Notes under the pieces: model-generated | What the model was told of the DNA's origin: nothing | Seen by the model: the letters and a program-made list of their open reading frames with translations, nothing else | Database searches by the model: none | Position numbers and translations under genes: made by a program | NCBI RefSeq assembly: GCF_004785955.1 | Contig: NZ_SJER01000001.1 | Span: forward strand, 806,001 to 870,000 | DNA length: 64,000 nt | DNA from: Halostella litorea | GTDB taxonomy: Archaea > Halobacteriota > Halobacteria > Halobacteriales > Natronoarchaeaceae | Reading direction: 5' to 3' | Shown: positions 19,591 to 28,943 of the stretch, piece after piece | How positions within the stretch are numbered: the first letter of the stretch is position 1 | Layout: each line of letters opens with the position of its first letter

Positions 19591-22233
19591 TCAGTTCCGC
19601 ACGACGACGACCGCAGACTCCGTCTCGATCATCTCGCCCTCGCCGGAGTAGGTGCGCTCGCGCTCGACCTCGAACAGGTCGGGGCCGAGCGTCTCGCCGG
19701 CGACGCGCAGGCCGTCGTCGGCGACCTCGAACTCGCCGGCCTCGATGGCGGCGTCGATGTCGCCGACCTTCTCGCCGTACTGCGGGCCGACGGTGGAGTA
19801 GTCCAGGTCGATGCTGGTGATCTCAGTGGTGGTGTCGGGCTCGGCGTCGAACGTCTCCAGTTTCCCGACGTGCATCACCTCGGCGACGGCGTCGGCCATG
19901 CCGCCCAGGTCGCCGTACACCTCGACCGCGTCGACGTCGGCGTTGAGCGCGAGCTGGTGTTCCGTCTTGTACTTGCGGAGCGCGGAGACGACCTCCATCG
20001 CCGTCTCGCCGGCGGCGAGGTCGGCCTCGTAGCCGCGCGGTTCGGGCCAGTCGGTCGTGTGGACGCTGTCGTCGCCGTGCATCGCCCGCCACAGCTCCTC
20101 GGTGACGTGGGGAAGCAGCGGGGCGAACAGCTTGCAGAACGTCCGGTGGGCCGTCCGGAGCGCGTACGCCGTCGAGTCGGTGTCGCGGTTCTTCGCGATT
20201 TCGAGGTAGTCGTCGCAGAACGTGTTCCAGAAGAACGTCCGCAGGCGGTCGCGGGCCTTCGCGAACTCGTACGCCTCGAAGTGGTCGGTCAGGTCCTCGA
20301 CGACCGCGTCGAGTTCCGCGAGGATCCACTCGTCGATGGGGTCTAACTCGGCCGGCTCGTCGACGGTCTCGGGGGTGAGCTGGTCGACGAGCTTCGAGGC
20401 GTTCCAGAGCTTCCGGAGCAGCTTCTCGCCGGCGACGATGTCCTTGTCGAGGAAGGGGAAGTCGTCGCCGACCGCCGTCGAGGCCGCCCAGTAGCGGATG
20501 GCGTCGACGGGGTACTCGGCGACGACGTCCTTCGGCGCGACGATGTTGCCCTTGGACTTGGACATCTTCTCGCGGTTCTCGTCCAGCACGTGGCCGTGGA
20601 TCATGACGGTGTCGAACGGCACCTCGCCGGTGTGCTCGTAGCACTTGACGACCGTGTGGAACAGCCAGAAGCTGATGATGTCGTGGGCCTGCGGGCGCAG
20701 GTCGAACGGGTACAGTTCGGGATGGTCGAGGTCGCCGGCGGCGAGGTCACCGTCGCCGAGCGTCTCGGGGTCCCAGCCGGCGTTGATCAGCGGCGTCAGG
20801 CTGGAGGTCGCCCACGTGTCGAACACGTCGTCCTCCGGCTCGAACGAATCGTGTCCACACTCGGGGCAGGCGTCGACCGGCGGGTCGTCCGCGAGCGGGT
20901 CGACGGGCAGGGCCTCACGGTCCGCGACGACCTCCTCGCCGCAGTCCTCGCAGTACCACACCGGGAACGGGATGCCGGAGTCGCGCTGGCGCGAGATGAG
21001 CCAGTCCCACTCCAGCCCCTCGATCCAGTGTTCGTACCGCGTGAACATCTTCTCGGGGTACCAGTCCATCTCGCGGCCGGCCTCCAGGTACTCCTCCTTG
21101 TGGTCGAGTATCTCGACGTACCACTGCTCGGAGACGCGGAACTCGACGTCGGTCTCGCAGCGCTCGTGGACCTGCACGGTGTGGGTGTGCTCCTCGCGGT
21201 CGACGAGGTGGCCAGCCTCGTCGAGGTCCTCGGCGATGGCCTCGCGGGCCTCGTGGGTGCTCATGCCCTCGTAGTCGCCGGCGAGGTCGGTCATCGTCGC
21301 GGACTCGTCGATGGCGACGCGCAGGGGGAGGTCGTGAGCCTGGTACCACTCGATGTCGTTCTGGTCGCCGAACGTACAGCACATGACGACGCCCGTCCCC
21401 GTCTCCAGGTCGACGCGGTCGTCCTCGATGATCGGGACGCTGTGGCCGAACAGCGGCACCTCGGCCTCCCGCCCGATCAGCTCCCGGTTCTCGTCGTCGT
21501 CCGGGTGGACGAAGACGGCGACGCAGGCCGGAAGCAGTTCGGGGCGGGTCGTCCCGATGACGAACGAGTCCCGGCCGCTCTCGGTCGGCTCCGTCAGGTC
21601 GAACCGCACGTCGTTGAAGTGGGTGTGGCGCTCGGCGTCCTCCTGTTCGACCTGCGAGATGGCCGTCTCGCAGTCGGGACACCAGATCGCGGGGGCCTGC
21701 TTGCGGTACTCGCGGCCCTGCTCGTAGAGGTCGAGGAAGGACAGCTGGGAGGTCCGCTGGACCTCCGGGCTGATCGTCTTGTACGTCCGGTTCCAGTCGA
21801 TCGAGATCCCGAGGCCCTGCATCTTCTCGGTGAACTCGGCCTCGTACTCGCGGCACACCTCGCGGCACTTCTCCTGGAACTCCCGGCGGGAGTACTCGCC
21901 ATGGCGGATGCCCAGTTCCTGCTCGGTGAGCCGTTCGGAGGCGATCCCGTTGTCGTCGTAGCCGAACGGGAACATCGCGTCGCCGTCGTGCATCCGGTGG
22001 AACCGGGCGGCGAAGTCCTGGAGAGCCTGGCCGTACATGTGGCCCATGTGGAGGCTCCCGGACACGGTCGGTGGGGGGGTGTCGATGGAGTAGACGGTGT
22101 TGGGGTCCGTCTCCGCGTCGCCCTCGTAGGCGTACGTGTCGTTTTCGACCCAGTGCTCCTGCCACTTCGATTCGGTCGCCTCGGCGTCGTAGTCGCCGTC
22201 GAGGCGGTCTCGGGGTTCGGTGTCTGCGCTCAT
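19591..22233 (-). CDS. valS: Valine--tRNA ligase
   Basis: Charges tRNA-Val. The 880-aa class I synthetase has the HIGH-type signature at residues 62-65 (HMGH, in PPPTVSGSLHMGHM), the CP1 editing domain with the ETGTGVVM element, a zinc-like CxxC...CxxC insert (CEDCGEE...CPECGHD), the KMSKSKGN loop near residue 555 and the helical anticodon-binding domain. The C-terminal part is shorter than in bacterial ValS, as is normal for archaea. It converges with the DUF1405 gene, 14 nt apart. Confidence 0.97.
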   Translation of the reverse strand: MSADTEPRDRLDGDYDAEATESKWQEHWVENDTYAYEGDAETDPNTVYSIDTPPPTVSGSLHMGHMYGQALQDFAARFHRMHDGDAMFPFGYDDNGIASERLTEQELGIRHGEYSRREFQEKCREVCREYEAEFTEKMQGLGISIDWNRTYKTISPEVQRTSQLSFLDLYEQGREYRKQAPAIWCPDCETAISQVEQEDAERHTHFNDVRFDLTEPTESGRDSFVIGTTRPELLPACVAVFVHPDDDENRELIGREAEVPLFGHSVPIIEDDRVDLETGTGVVMCCTFGDQNDIEWYQAHDLPLRVAIDESATMTDLAGDYEGMSTHEAREAIAEDLDEAGHLVDREEHTHTVQVHERCETDVEFRVSEQWYVEILDHKEEYLEAGREMDWYPEKMFTRYEHWIEGLEWDWLISRQRDSGIPFPVWYCEDCGEEVVADREALPVDPLADDPPVDACPECGHDSFEPEDDVFDTWATSSLTPLINAGWDPETLGDGDLAAGDLDHPELYPFDLRPQAHDIISFWLFHTVVKCYEHTGEVPFDTVMIHGHVLDENREKMSKSKGNIVAPKDVVAEYPVDAIRYWAASTAVGDDFPFLDKDIVAGEKLLRKLWNASKLVDQLTPETVDEPAELDPIDEWILAELDAVVEDLTDHFEAYEFAKARDRLRTFFWNTFCDDYLEIAKNRDTDSTAYALRTAHRTFCKLFAPLLPHVTEELWRAMHGDDSVHTTDWPEPRGYEADLAAGETAMEVVSALRKYKTEHQLALNADVDAVEVYGDLGGMADAVAEVMHVGKLETFDAEPDTTTEITSIDLDYSTVGPQYGEKVGDIDAAIEAGEFEVADDGLRVAGETLGPDLFEVERERTYSGEGEMIETESAVVVVRN

Positions 22234-22432
22234 GTGTGGGGTGTCGCTGTCGTCTGTACCGGTCGGTTCCTCGCAGTGGCGCTGTGGGCGCTGCGTCGCC
22301 GGACGAAGAAGTGGGTAGGTGGGGCTAGGACGCCCCTACACGTACTCCCGCAGCGGCGGCGAACCGCCGGCCGACTGCGCCGTTCCGGCTCATCGTCGTA
22401 ACTGTGCTCCCCGTTCGGATTTAACGCTTACG

Positions 22433-23071
22433 TCATTCCGACCAGGAGAGCACGGCCAGCGAATCCGTCGGGAACCGCACGTCGGCGTCGAGGTAGTCCG
22501 CCAGCCGGTCGACGTGGTCGTTCTCGTCGGCCGCGCCGTCCTCGACGCGGAGCGTGATCCGGTCGTAGCCGGCGAGGTCGGTCTCCCGCTCCATCACCAG
22601 CGAGAACAGCTCCCGCGGCGCGACCGGCGTGCCCTCGTCGAGCCGCGCCTCGACGCCGTCCAGCGAGGACTCGACCTCCGTCTCGACTTCGAACGTCACC
22701 GTCACGTCGACGTTGGCGGCGAGTTGGTCGACGGCGTACGCCGTCTCGGCCCCGCGGACGGCCGGTTCGAGGACGCGCTCGAAGTCGACGCCCTGCTCCT
22801 TGAGGCCGATGTACGCGAAGGAGAGCATCGCCGTCAGCCCGTCGATCAGCGCCTCGTCGTCCGTCGCGCCGTCGAACACCTGCCGCCGGTCAGACCCGTC
22901 GAGATAATGCGTGAGCAGGTCGAAATCGAGGATCCCGTTCTCGATCCGCCGCCGGATGCGCGCCTCCGCGTTGCGCTCGGACTGCGCGTGGCTCAGCTCC
23001 CGCTCCCCGAGGAGGTACTCGCGGTCGGCCGTCGTCAGGACCCCGCGGTCCCGGTCCGTGTCGGTGTTCAT
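22433..23071 (-). CDS. Conserved haloarchaeal protein of unknown function
   Basis: A 212-aa acidic protein starting MNTDTDRDRGVLTTADREYLLGE. The N-terminal third contains a helical, charged segment (ERNAEARIRRRIENGILDFDLLTHYL) seen in many haloarchaeal proteins of unknown role, and the C-terminal part is alpha/beta. An imperfect palindrome overlaps the start region and the TGTATAATCC promoter element is close, so the gene may be autoregulated. It is divergent from the RND exporter. I do not recognise a named family with certainty. Confidence 0.75.
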   Translation of the reverse strand: MNTDTDRDRGVLTTADREYLLGERELSHAQSERNAEARIRRRIENGILDFDLLTHYLDGSDRRQVFDGATDDEALIDGLTAMLSFAYIGLKEQGVDFERVLEPAVRGAETAYAVDQLAANVDVTVTFEVETEVESSLDGVEARLDEGTPVAPRELFSLVMERETDLAGYDRITLRVEDGAADENDHVDRLADYLDADVRFPTDSLAVLSWSE

Positions 23072-23088
23072 AATCGATATCGGATTAT
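23070..23088. promoter_or_regulatory. Palindromic site between divergent hypothetical gene and RND exporter
   Basis: ATAATC and GATTAT form a 6+7+6 inverted repeat that overlaps the start codon of the leftward gene and lies upstream of the CCTATATG promoter of the RND gene. It could be an operator controlling either or both; no binding protein is identified. Confidence 0.45.
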
Positions 23089-23143
23089 ACAGTAGCTCGT
23101 TCCTGCCGAACCTATATGAATGCACGGGCCGCAGCGACGGACG

Positions 23144-25747
23144 ATGACCGACGGACTCGCCGACCGGTACGCCGCCTTCCTCGCCGACCGCTACCGCCTC
23201 GTCGCCGTCGCGGTACTCCTCCTGACCGCCGTCGTCGCCGCCGGGGCGGTCGTCGGCGAGACGGCGGACGGCGGCATCGGCCAGTTCGAGACCGACACGC
23301 CGGAGCGGGCGGCGTTGGAGGAGATCGAGGCCGACTACCCGAGCGACGACGCCGTCGTGACGCAGGTGGTCGTGCGCGACGGGAACGTCCTCTCGCGGGA
23401 TTCCCTGCTTTCGAGCCTCCGCCTCCAGCGGGACCTGCGGGCGAACGACACCGTCGGCCCGACGCTCCGCGAGGAGCAGGGGACCGTCGGCCTGGAAAAC
23501 GTGATCGCGACGGCCGCGTACTACGAGGACCGGAGTGCCGGCGGGAACGCGACCGGCGGCCCGCCCGGCGGGAGTAGCGGGAACGCGTCCGCCGCCGGCC
23601 AGCAGCGACCGACCGCCCCGACGCTGGACGAGCAGGTCGCCGCCCTCGAATCGCGTAACGCGAGCGAGGTCGAGGCCCTCGTCGGCCGGGTGCTTGACCC
23701 CGACGCGGAGACGCCCGGCGGCGACCCGTACCAGTTCCTGCCGTCGTCGTACCGGCCCGGCGCGACGACCGCCGACGCGCGGATCACGTTCGTGTTCCAG
23801 GCCGACGACAGCGGCCCGGACGCGGACCCGACGGCCGCCTACGACGCCCAGTTGGCGATCGAGTCGCTCGTCGAGGAGCGGTTCGACGACGCCTTCGCGT
23901 TCGGGCAGGGGATCACCGACGACGCGTCGTCGCGGGCGGTCGGCGACAGCTTCGCGATCATCACGCCCGTCGCGCTCGTGCTCGTCCTGCTGGTGCTGGG
24001 CGTCGCCTACCGCGACGTCGCGGACGTGCTCGTCGGCGTGTTCGGCATCGCCACGGTTCTGGCGTGGCTCGCGGGGATCCAAGGGTGGCTCGGCGTCCCG
24101 TCGAGCCAGTTGCTGATCGCCGTCCCGTTCCTGCTGATCGGGCTGTCCATCGACTACTCGCTGCACGTCGTGATGCGCTACCGCGAGGCCCGCGAGGGGA
24201 CGCTCCGGGCCGACGACGACGCGGTCGGCCGCCGGTCCCCCGCCCAGGCGACGCGGCTCGGCGTCGCCGGCGTCGTCTTCGCGCTCGGCGCGGCGACGTT
24301 CTCGACGGGCATCGGCTTCCTCTCGAACTACGTCAGCCCGCTGGCCGCGATCCGGGACTTCGCCGTGCTGTCGGCCGGCGGCATCCTCGCCACGTTCGTC
24401 GTGTTCGGCGCGCTGGTGCCCGCGGTCAAACTGGGCGTGGAGAACGCGTTCGACCGCCTAGGCTTCGAGCGCCGCAAACCCGCGGTCGGCCTCGAAGCCG
24501 GGCCGATCAACCGCGGGCTCTCGGGAGCCGTGGCGCTCGCGCGGCGCGCGCCGGTCGGGGTCGTCGTCCTCTCGCTCCTGCTGGCCTCGGCCGGGGCGTA
24601 CGGCGCGACCGGCATCGACACGGAGTTCAACCGGGCAGACTTCCTGCCGGAGGACGCGCCGGCGTGGGCCGACTCCCTGCCCGGCCCGCTCGCGCCCGGC
24701 GACTACGACGTGCGCGAGCACGCCGCCTACCTCGGCGACAACTTCCGCCAGCGCGGCCAGGGGTCGGAGGCGCAGGTGCTGTTACGCGGGAACGTGACCG
24801 ACCCCGCAACCCTGCGTTCGCTGGACGCCGCGACGAACGACCCCGAGCGGGGCGGGGCGGTCGTCGTCCGCTCGGACGGGACGGCCGCGGTCGAGGGACC
24901 CCACACGCTGCTCCGCGAGGTGGCCGCCGAGAACGACACCGTCGCGGCAGCCGTCGGCGAGCGGGACGCCGACGGCGACGGCCTGCCCGACCGGGACGTG
25001 GCCGCGGTGTACGACCTCCTCTACGACGCCGCGCCCGACCGGGCCGCCGAGCACCTCGCCCGGACAGACGGCGGCGAGTACGCCTCCGCGCGCCTCGTCG
25101 TCGGGGTGCAGGGCGACGCCGCCGCCCAGACCGTCGCCGGGGACGTACGGGCGTTCGCGGCCGCGGTCGCGTCGGACGCGCCGGTGACGGCGGTCGCGAC
25201 CGGCGGCCCGGTGACCACCGCGGTCCTGCAGGACGCGCTGCTGGAGACGCTGGTGGAGGCGTTCGCCGTAACGCTTCTCGTCGTCCTCGCGTTCCTGACG
25301 GCGCTGTACTGGCGGCGACACGGCGCGCCCGGCCTGGGCGTCGTCACGCTCGTCCCCGTGCTGGTCGCGCTGGCGTGGCTGCTCGGGACGATGCGGGCGT
25401 TCGGCATCGCGTTCAACAGCGAAACGGCGGTGATCACCAGTCTCGCCATCGGGCTGGGCGTCGACTACAGCATCCACCTCGGCGAACGCGTCGTCGAGGA
25501 GCGGAAGCGACGCGACGAGTTCGCCGACGCGCTGTCGGCGGCGGTGACCGGCACCGGCGGCGCGCTGCTGGGCAGCGCCGCGACGACCGCCGCCGGCTTC
25601 GGCGTCCTCTCGCTCGCGCTCGCGCCGCCGCTCCAGCGCTTCGGCATCGTGACCGGGCTGTCCATCGTCTACGCGTTCATCGCCTGCCTGACGGTGCTGC
25701 CCTGCCTGCTCATCCTCCGGGAGCGGGCGCTGGCGCGGTTCGCCTGA
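23144..25747 (+). CDS. RND/MMPL-family exporter
   Basis: An 867-aa membrane transporter with the duplicated RND layout: one helix near residues 17-40, an extracellular domain of about 220 residues, a five-helix bundle (about 260-420), a further helix (about 465-485), a second external domain, and a final bundle (about 700-865). FLLIGLSIDYSLHVVMRY and SLAIGLGVDYSIHL are the paired conserved motifs with the proton-relay aspartate. The start at 23144 is supported by CCTATATGAA about 28 nt upstream. Cargo is unknown; homologues move lipids, drugs or hopanoid/isoprenoid molecules. Confidence 0.92.
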   Translation: MTDGLADRYAAFLADRYRLVAVAVLLLTAVVAAGAVVGETADGGIGQFETDTPERAALEEIEADYPSDDAVVTQVVVRDGNVLSRDSLLSSLRLQRDLRANDTVGPTLREEQGTVGLENVIATAAYYEDRSAGGNATGGPPGGSSGNASAAGQQRPTAPTLDEQVAALESRNASEVEALVGRVLDPDAETPGGDPYQFLPSSYRPGATTADARITFVFQADDSGPDADPTAAYDAQLAIESLVEERFDDAFAFGQGITDDASSRAVGDSFAIITPVALVLVLLVLGVAYRDVADVLVGVFGIATVLAWLAGIQGWLGVPSSQLLIAVPFLLIGLSIDYSLHVVMRYREAREGTLRADDDAVGRRSPAQATRLGVAGVVFALGAATFSTGIGFLSNYVSPLAAIRDFAVLSAGGILATFVVFGALVPAVKLGVENAFDRLGFERRKPAVGLEAGPINRGLSGAVALARRAPVGVVVLSLLLASAGAYGATGIDTEFNRADFLPEDAPAWADSLPGPLAPGDYDVREHAAYLGDNFRQRGQGSEAQVLLRGNVTDPATLRSLDAATNDPERGGAVVVRSDGTAAVEGPHTLLREVAAENDTVAAAVGERDADGDGLPDRDVAAVYDLLYDAAPDRAAEHLARTDGGEYASARLVVGVQGDAAAQTVAGDVRAFAAAVASDAPVTAVATGGPVTTAVLQDALLETLVEAFAVTLLVVLAFLTALYWRRHGAPGLGVVTLVPVLVALAWLLGTMRAFGIAFNSETAVITSLAIGLGVDYSIHLGERVVEERKRRDEFADALSAAVTGTGGALLGSAATTAAGFGVLSLALAPPLQRFGIVTGLSIVYAFIACLTVLPCLLILRERALARFA

Positions 25748-25774
25748 CCGGCCGACGGCCGCCGTTCCGGCCGG

Positions 25775-26680
25775 TTACTCGCCCAACCCGTCCCCGCCGT
25801 CGGAGTGGGAGTTCACCCACAGCTCCCCGATGCGGGAGAGCCGCGTCCGGTAGGACTTCCCGCCGGCCTCCTGCTCGATGTACCCCTTCCCGCCGGGGCC
25901 GAGGCGGTCGACGTTGTAGATCACCTTCGAGCGGAAGCTGTCGGTGTACTCCTCGTTCAACTCGGCGGCCAGCGCCTCCGCCAGTTCGGAGACGGACTCG
26001 AACTCGCCGTGCTCGCCGAGCTTGTAGAGGATCAGCTCCTCGAACGGCTTCACGTTCGAGAACGAGGCGACCGGCAGTTCGACGATGTGGTCGCCGTCTA
26101 TCTCCTTCGCGCCGATCGTCGTGCCGCGCTCGTCGAACTCCGCGAGCAGTTCCCGGGCGCTCTCCAGGCGCTCGGCGACGCGCTCGTCGTCCATCCCGCC
26201 CCCGCCGGCGTCCGAGAGCAGGTCGATCTGCTTCCGGAGCTCCTCGGCCAGTTCGGTTTCGAGGTACTTCTCGGGGACCGTGTAGTAGGTGTGGATCTGG
26301 TCGCGGTCGCCCTCCCGCTCGACCATGATCGAGTGGGCCGCCGTCGCGAACGCGAAGCTGACGGTGCGGGGCATCGCGCTGACGTTGACCCACACCTCGT
26401 TGCCGTCGTCCAGTTCGGCGTTGATCAGGTCGTACGCCTGCGTGAACGCGGCGTCGTAGTCGTACACGTCCTCGATGACGAACCGCTCGGTCGACGCGCC
26501 CAGCAGGTTGCGGAAGTCCTTCTCGAGCTTCTCGGAGAGGTTCCGGGAGTACTCGACGTTCGCCTCGCTCCCGACCGCCCCCTCCAGCAGGATGACGTGG
26601 TCGACGTCCAACTGGTCGCGCACCAGCGGCGCGATCAGCCGGTCGTAGTCGAAGCCGACCGGGACGATGTGGGTCTGCAT
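25775..26680 (-). CDS. HFX_2341-type transcriptional regulator (CARF-like domain plus winged helix)
   Basis: A 301-aa protein. Residues 1-150 are a Rossmann-like domain (THIVPVGFDYDRLIAPLV..., VWVNVSAMPRTVSFAFATAA) similar in pattern to the CARF/Csa3-like ligand-sensing fold. Residues about 195-290 look like a winged helix-turn-helix (SNVKPFEELILYKLGEHGEFESVSELAEAL, then KVIYNVDRLGPGGKGYIE). Haloarchaeal members are annotated as DUF6293/HFX_2341 regulators. The ATG at 26680 lies 27 nt below a strong TTTTTATACC box. No CRISPR array or cas gene is nearby, so a CRISPR role is not supported. Confidence 0.82.
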   Translation of the reverse strand: MQTHIVPVGFDYDRLIAPLVRDQLDVDHVILLEGAVGSEANVEYSRNLSEKLEKDFRNLLGASTERFVIEDVYDYDAAFTQAYDLINAELDDGNEVWVNVSAMPRTVSFAFATAAHSIMVEREGDRDQIHTYYTVPEKYLETELAEELRKQIDLLSDAGGGGMDDERVAERLESARELLAEFDERGTTIGAKEIDGDHIVELPVASFSNVKPFEELILYKLGEHGEFESVSELAEALAAELNEEYTDSFRSKVIYNVDRLGPGGKGYIEQEAGGKSYRTRLSRIGELWVNSHSDGGDGLGE

Positions 26681-26794
26681 ACCCGGACAGTCGCCCGTGA
26701 GGTATAAAAACGGTCAGACTCGGAACCGGTCGCGGCCCGGCTACCCCGGTGATTAGGCCCGCCCCTTACCCCTGTGGAGCGGCAAGGCCGGGAC

Positions 26795-27046
26795 ATGAAA
26801 ACGCCGTCAGAACTCGAAAGCGTCGCCGGGGAACGGGAAGCGGTGACGATCGCCGAACGGGAGTACGACGGGGAGAGCGTCGTCGCCGTCGACTTCGGTC
26901 CGGCCGCCGGGGAGCCGTCGGTCGACGTCGTCGGGGGGACGGCAATCGTCGTGGTGGACGACGCGCAGTACGAGTTCGACGTGCCGCCGGACGCCGACGA
27001 GGTCACGACCAACGGCGGCGTCCTCACGATCAGGGCCGAGCGGTAG
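26795..27046 (+). CDS. Hsp20-like small protein (DUF7127-like)
   Basis: An 83-aa protein with the beta-sandwich pattern of alpha-crystallin/CS domains: SVDVVGGTAIVVVDDAQYEFDVPPDADEV, then GVLTIRAER, the last resembling the GVLTI strand of Hsp20 proteins. It lacks the N-terminal arm and the C-terminal IxI motif of true small heat-shock proteins. Divergent from the CARF-like regulator. A chaperone role is only a suggestion. Confidence 0.75.
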   Translation: MKTPSELESVAGEREAVTIAEREYDGESVVAVDFGPAAGEPSVDVVGGTAIVVVDDAQYEFDVPPDADEVTTNGGVLTIRAER

Positions 27047-27106
27047 GCCCCGGTTCGGGGTCGGGGGGAAGGCACGCAAATGGCCCTCGGCGCGGGGCGA
27101 CCGCGG

Positions 27107-28579
27107 TCAGTCCGCGCCCGCGCTGCCGAAGTAGACGCTCTCGTCCTCGTCGGGCGCGGCGGCCGTGACCGCAGAGACGCCCACCGTCAGGACGAGGCCG
27201 ACGACCATGCCGACGACGCCGGCGGTCCAGCCGCCGTAGGCGGCGGGGCTGGTGCCGATCCAGAACAGGTGGAGCGCGTAGAACCCCTGGCTCCCGAGAA
27301 TCCCGGCGGCGATCCCCGTCCGGGTCGTCCGCCGCCAGTACAGCGCGACGGCGACCGGCAGCGCCAGTTGGGCGAAGCCGCTGAACGCGGCGTCGCCGAT
27401 GGCAAACAGCGTGGCCGGCCGCGTCAGGCTGACGAGGAAGGCCGCGACCGCGAAGGCGACGACGCCGACGCGGGCGATCAGGTCCTCCCTGCGCTCGTCG
27501 ACGTCGCCGCCGGCGAACGGGCGGTAGAGGTCGCGGGTGAAATAGGAGGACCCCGATAGCAGCATCGAGTCCGAGGAACTCATCATCGCGGCCATCGCGC
27601 CGGCGACCACCAGCGCGGCGAACCAGCCGGGCGTGTACTCGGTCAGGAGCGCCGGCAGGATATTGCCGCTCTCCGGCATGGCGACGCCGAGGCCGGCCGC
27701 CCACGCGCCGAGCATGAACGCGGGGACGAACAGCAGGATGACGAGCACGGGCCACAGCGCGAACGAGCGCTTGAGCACGGCCTCCGAGCGCGCCACGAAG
27801 AAGCGCTGGTTCACCTGCGGGAACATCGTCACCCCGAACGCGATGGTGACCGCCTGCGATATCATCCACTCGGGCGAGTAGAGCCCCCCGCCGAGCGAGA
27901 GGAAACCGGGCTCGTTCGCGGCGAGCGCGCCGGTCGCCTCGCCCACCCCGCCGACCGCCGACAGCACCCACAGCGTCGCCGCCCACACGACCGTCAGCAT
28001 GAACACGCCCTGAAGCGTGTCCGTCCAAGCGATGCCGCGCATCCCCGCGAGGACGACGTAGGCGATCATGAACGCGGTGATGATGCCGGCACCCGCGGCG
28101 TACGACACCGCGCCGTCGGTCAACGCCGCCAGCGCGGTGCCCGCGCCGACCTGCTGGAGCATCACGTACGGGAACAGCCAGAACAGGCTGACGCCGGCGA
28201 CGAGGCCGCGCAGCGTCCGCGACCCGAAGCGGTCGCCCAGCATCTCGCCGAGCGTGACGTAGCCGCGGGCGCGCCCGACGAGCCACTGCTTGTAGCCGAT
28301 CACGTACCAGAGGATCCCGAACAGCACGCCGTCCATCAGCCCCATCACGAGGATCCACTCGGGGCCGTTGCCGTACGCGATGTTCGGCCCGGCGAAGAAC
28401 GTGAACGCCGACAGCAGCGTCGCGAACGTCGTGAACAGCAATACGACGGTGCCGAGCGTGCGGCTGGCGAGGTAGTAGTCCTCGGCCGTCCGGTCGGTGA
28501 GCCGGTAGGCGAACAGGCCGACGCCGAGCGCGATCAGCAGGTAGCCGGCGACGATGCCGAGCTGGAGCGCCGTGCTCAC
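27107..28579 (-). CDS. Sodium:solute symporter (SSS) family transporter
   Basis: A 490-aa membrane protein with about 13 helices. Family elements include YLASRTLG after the first helix, GYVTLGEMLGDRFGSRTLR, the MAAMMSSSDSMLLSGSSYFTRDLYR motif with the sodium-binding serines, and LPVAVALYWRR near the end. Its start overlaps the stop of the upstream DUF3311 gene by 4 nt. Such pairs resemble PanF-type uptake systems that carry a small partner subunit. The substrate is unknown. Confidence 0.92.
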   Translation of the reverse strand: MSTALQLGIVAGYLLIALGVGLFAYRLTDRTAEDYYLASRTLGTVVLLFTTFATLLSAFTFFAGPNIAYGNGPEWILVMGLMDGVLFGILWYVIGYKQWLVGRARGYVTLGEMLGDRFGSRTLRGLVAGVSLFWLFPYVMLQQVGAGTALAALTDGAVSYAAGAGIITAFMIAYVVLAGMRGIAWTDTLQGVFMLTVVWAATLWVLSAVGGVGEATGALAANEPGFLSLGGGLYSPEWMISQAVTIAFGVTMFPQVNQRFFVARSEAVLKRSFALWPVLVILLFVPAFMLGAWAAGLGVAMPESGNILPALLTEYTPGWFAALVVAGAMAAMMSSSDSMLLSGSSYFTRDLYRPFAGGDVDERREDLIARVGVVAFAVAAFLVSLTRPATLFAIGDAAFSGFAQLALPVAVALYWRRTTRTGIAAGILGSQGFYALHLFWIGTSPAAYGGWTAGVVGMVVGLVLTVGVSAVTAAAPDEDESVYFGSAGAD

Positions 28580-28788
28580 GCCGGATCACCCACCCAGACG
28601 CCCCACGCGCGGTCGGCGAACAGCGCGAACGCCAGCGAGGACAGCACGAGCCAGCCGACGTGCCACCAGACCCACACCGGGAGCCCGGCGACGACGGTGC
28701 TGTTTCCCCACAGGAACCAGGGGATCGCGAGCGCGACGAGGGTGAGAAACACCCCCGCCCAGCCGTACCGCTCGGCCCTCGATACCAT
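28576..28788 (-). CDS. DUF3311 small membrane protein, symporter partner
   Basis: A 70-aa protein with two membrane helices (residues about 10-30 and 38-62) and a WVWWHVGW segment typical of DUF3311. It precedes an SSS symporter with a 4-nt overlap, the usual arrangement of this family, and is probably an accessory subunit. A TTTATTGG box lies about 28 nt upstream of the ATG. Confidence 0.85.
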   Translation of the reverse strand: MVSRAERYGWAGVFLTLVALAIPWFLWGNSTVVAGLPVWVWWHVGWLVLSSLAFALFADRAWGVWVGDPA

Positions 28789-28913
28789 GTCTATCGTCGT
28801 TCATACCCCGCCACCAATAAACGTTGTCTTTCGCATGGTCGTTCCGAACAGGATTTTTCTTCAAACGTGGCGGTTGGAGCGTACAGTTGACTCCCAGCGG
28901 ACCATCCCCGAAT

Positions 28914-28939
28914 TTTATTACCTAGTGGTACAACTGGGT
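28914..28939 (+). promoter_or_regulatory. thiC promoter with overlapping inverted repeat
   Basis: TTTTATTA at 28914-28921 is a TATA box 27 nt before the thiC ATG, so the mRNA should be leaderless. Directly after it, ACCTAGT and ACTGGGT (28920-28939, 6-nt spacer, one mismatch) form an inverted repeat that ends 4 nt before the start codon. Its placement fits a repressor operator, possibly for the archaeal ThiR thiamine regulator. I cannot confirm the ThiR motif from memory. Confidence 0.6.
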
Positions 28940-28943
28940 TATT

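Noticed and set aside
25775-26680. CRISPR-associated Csa3 annotation for the CARF-like regulator
   Set aside because: No array or cas gene in the window, and the pattern fits the HFX_2341/DUF6293 family better.
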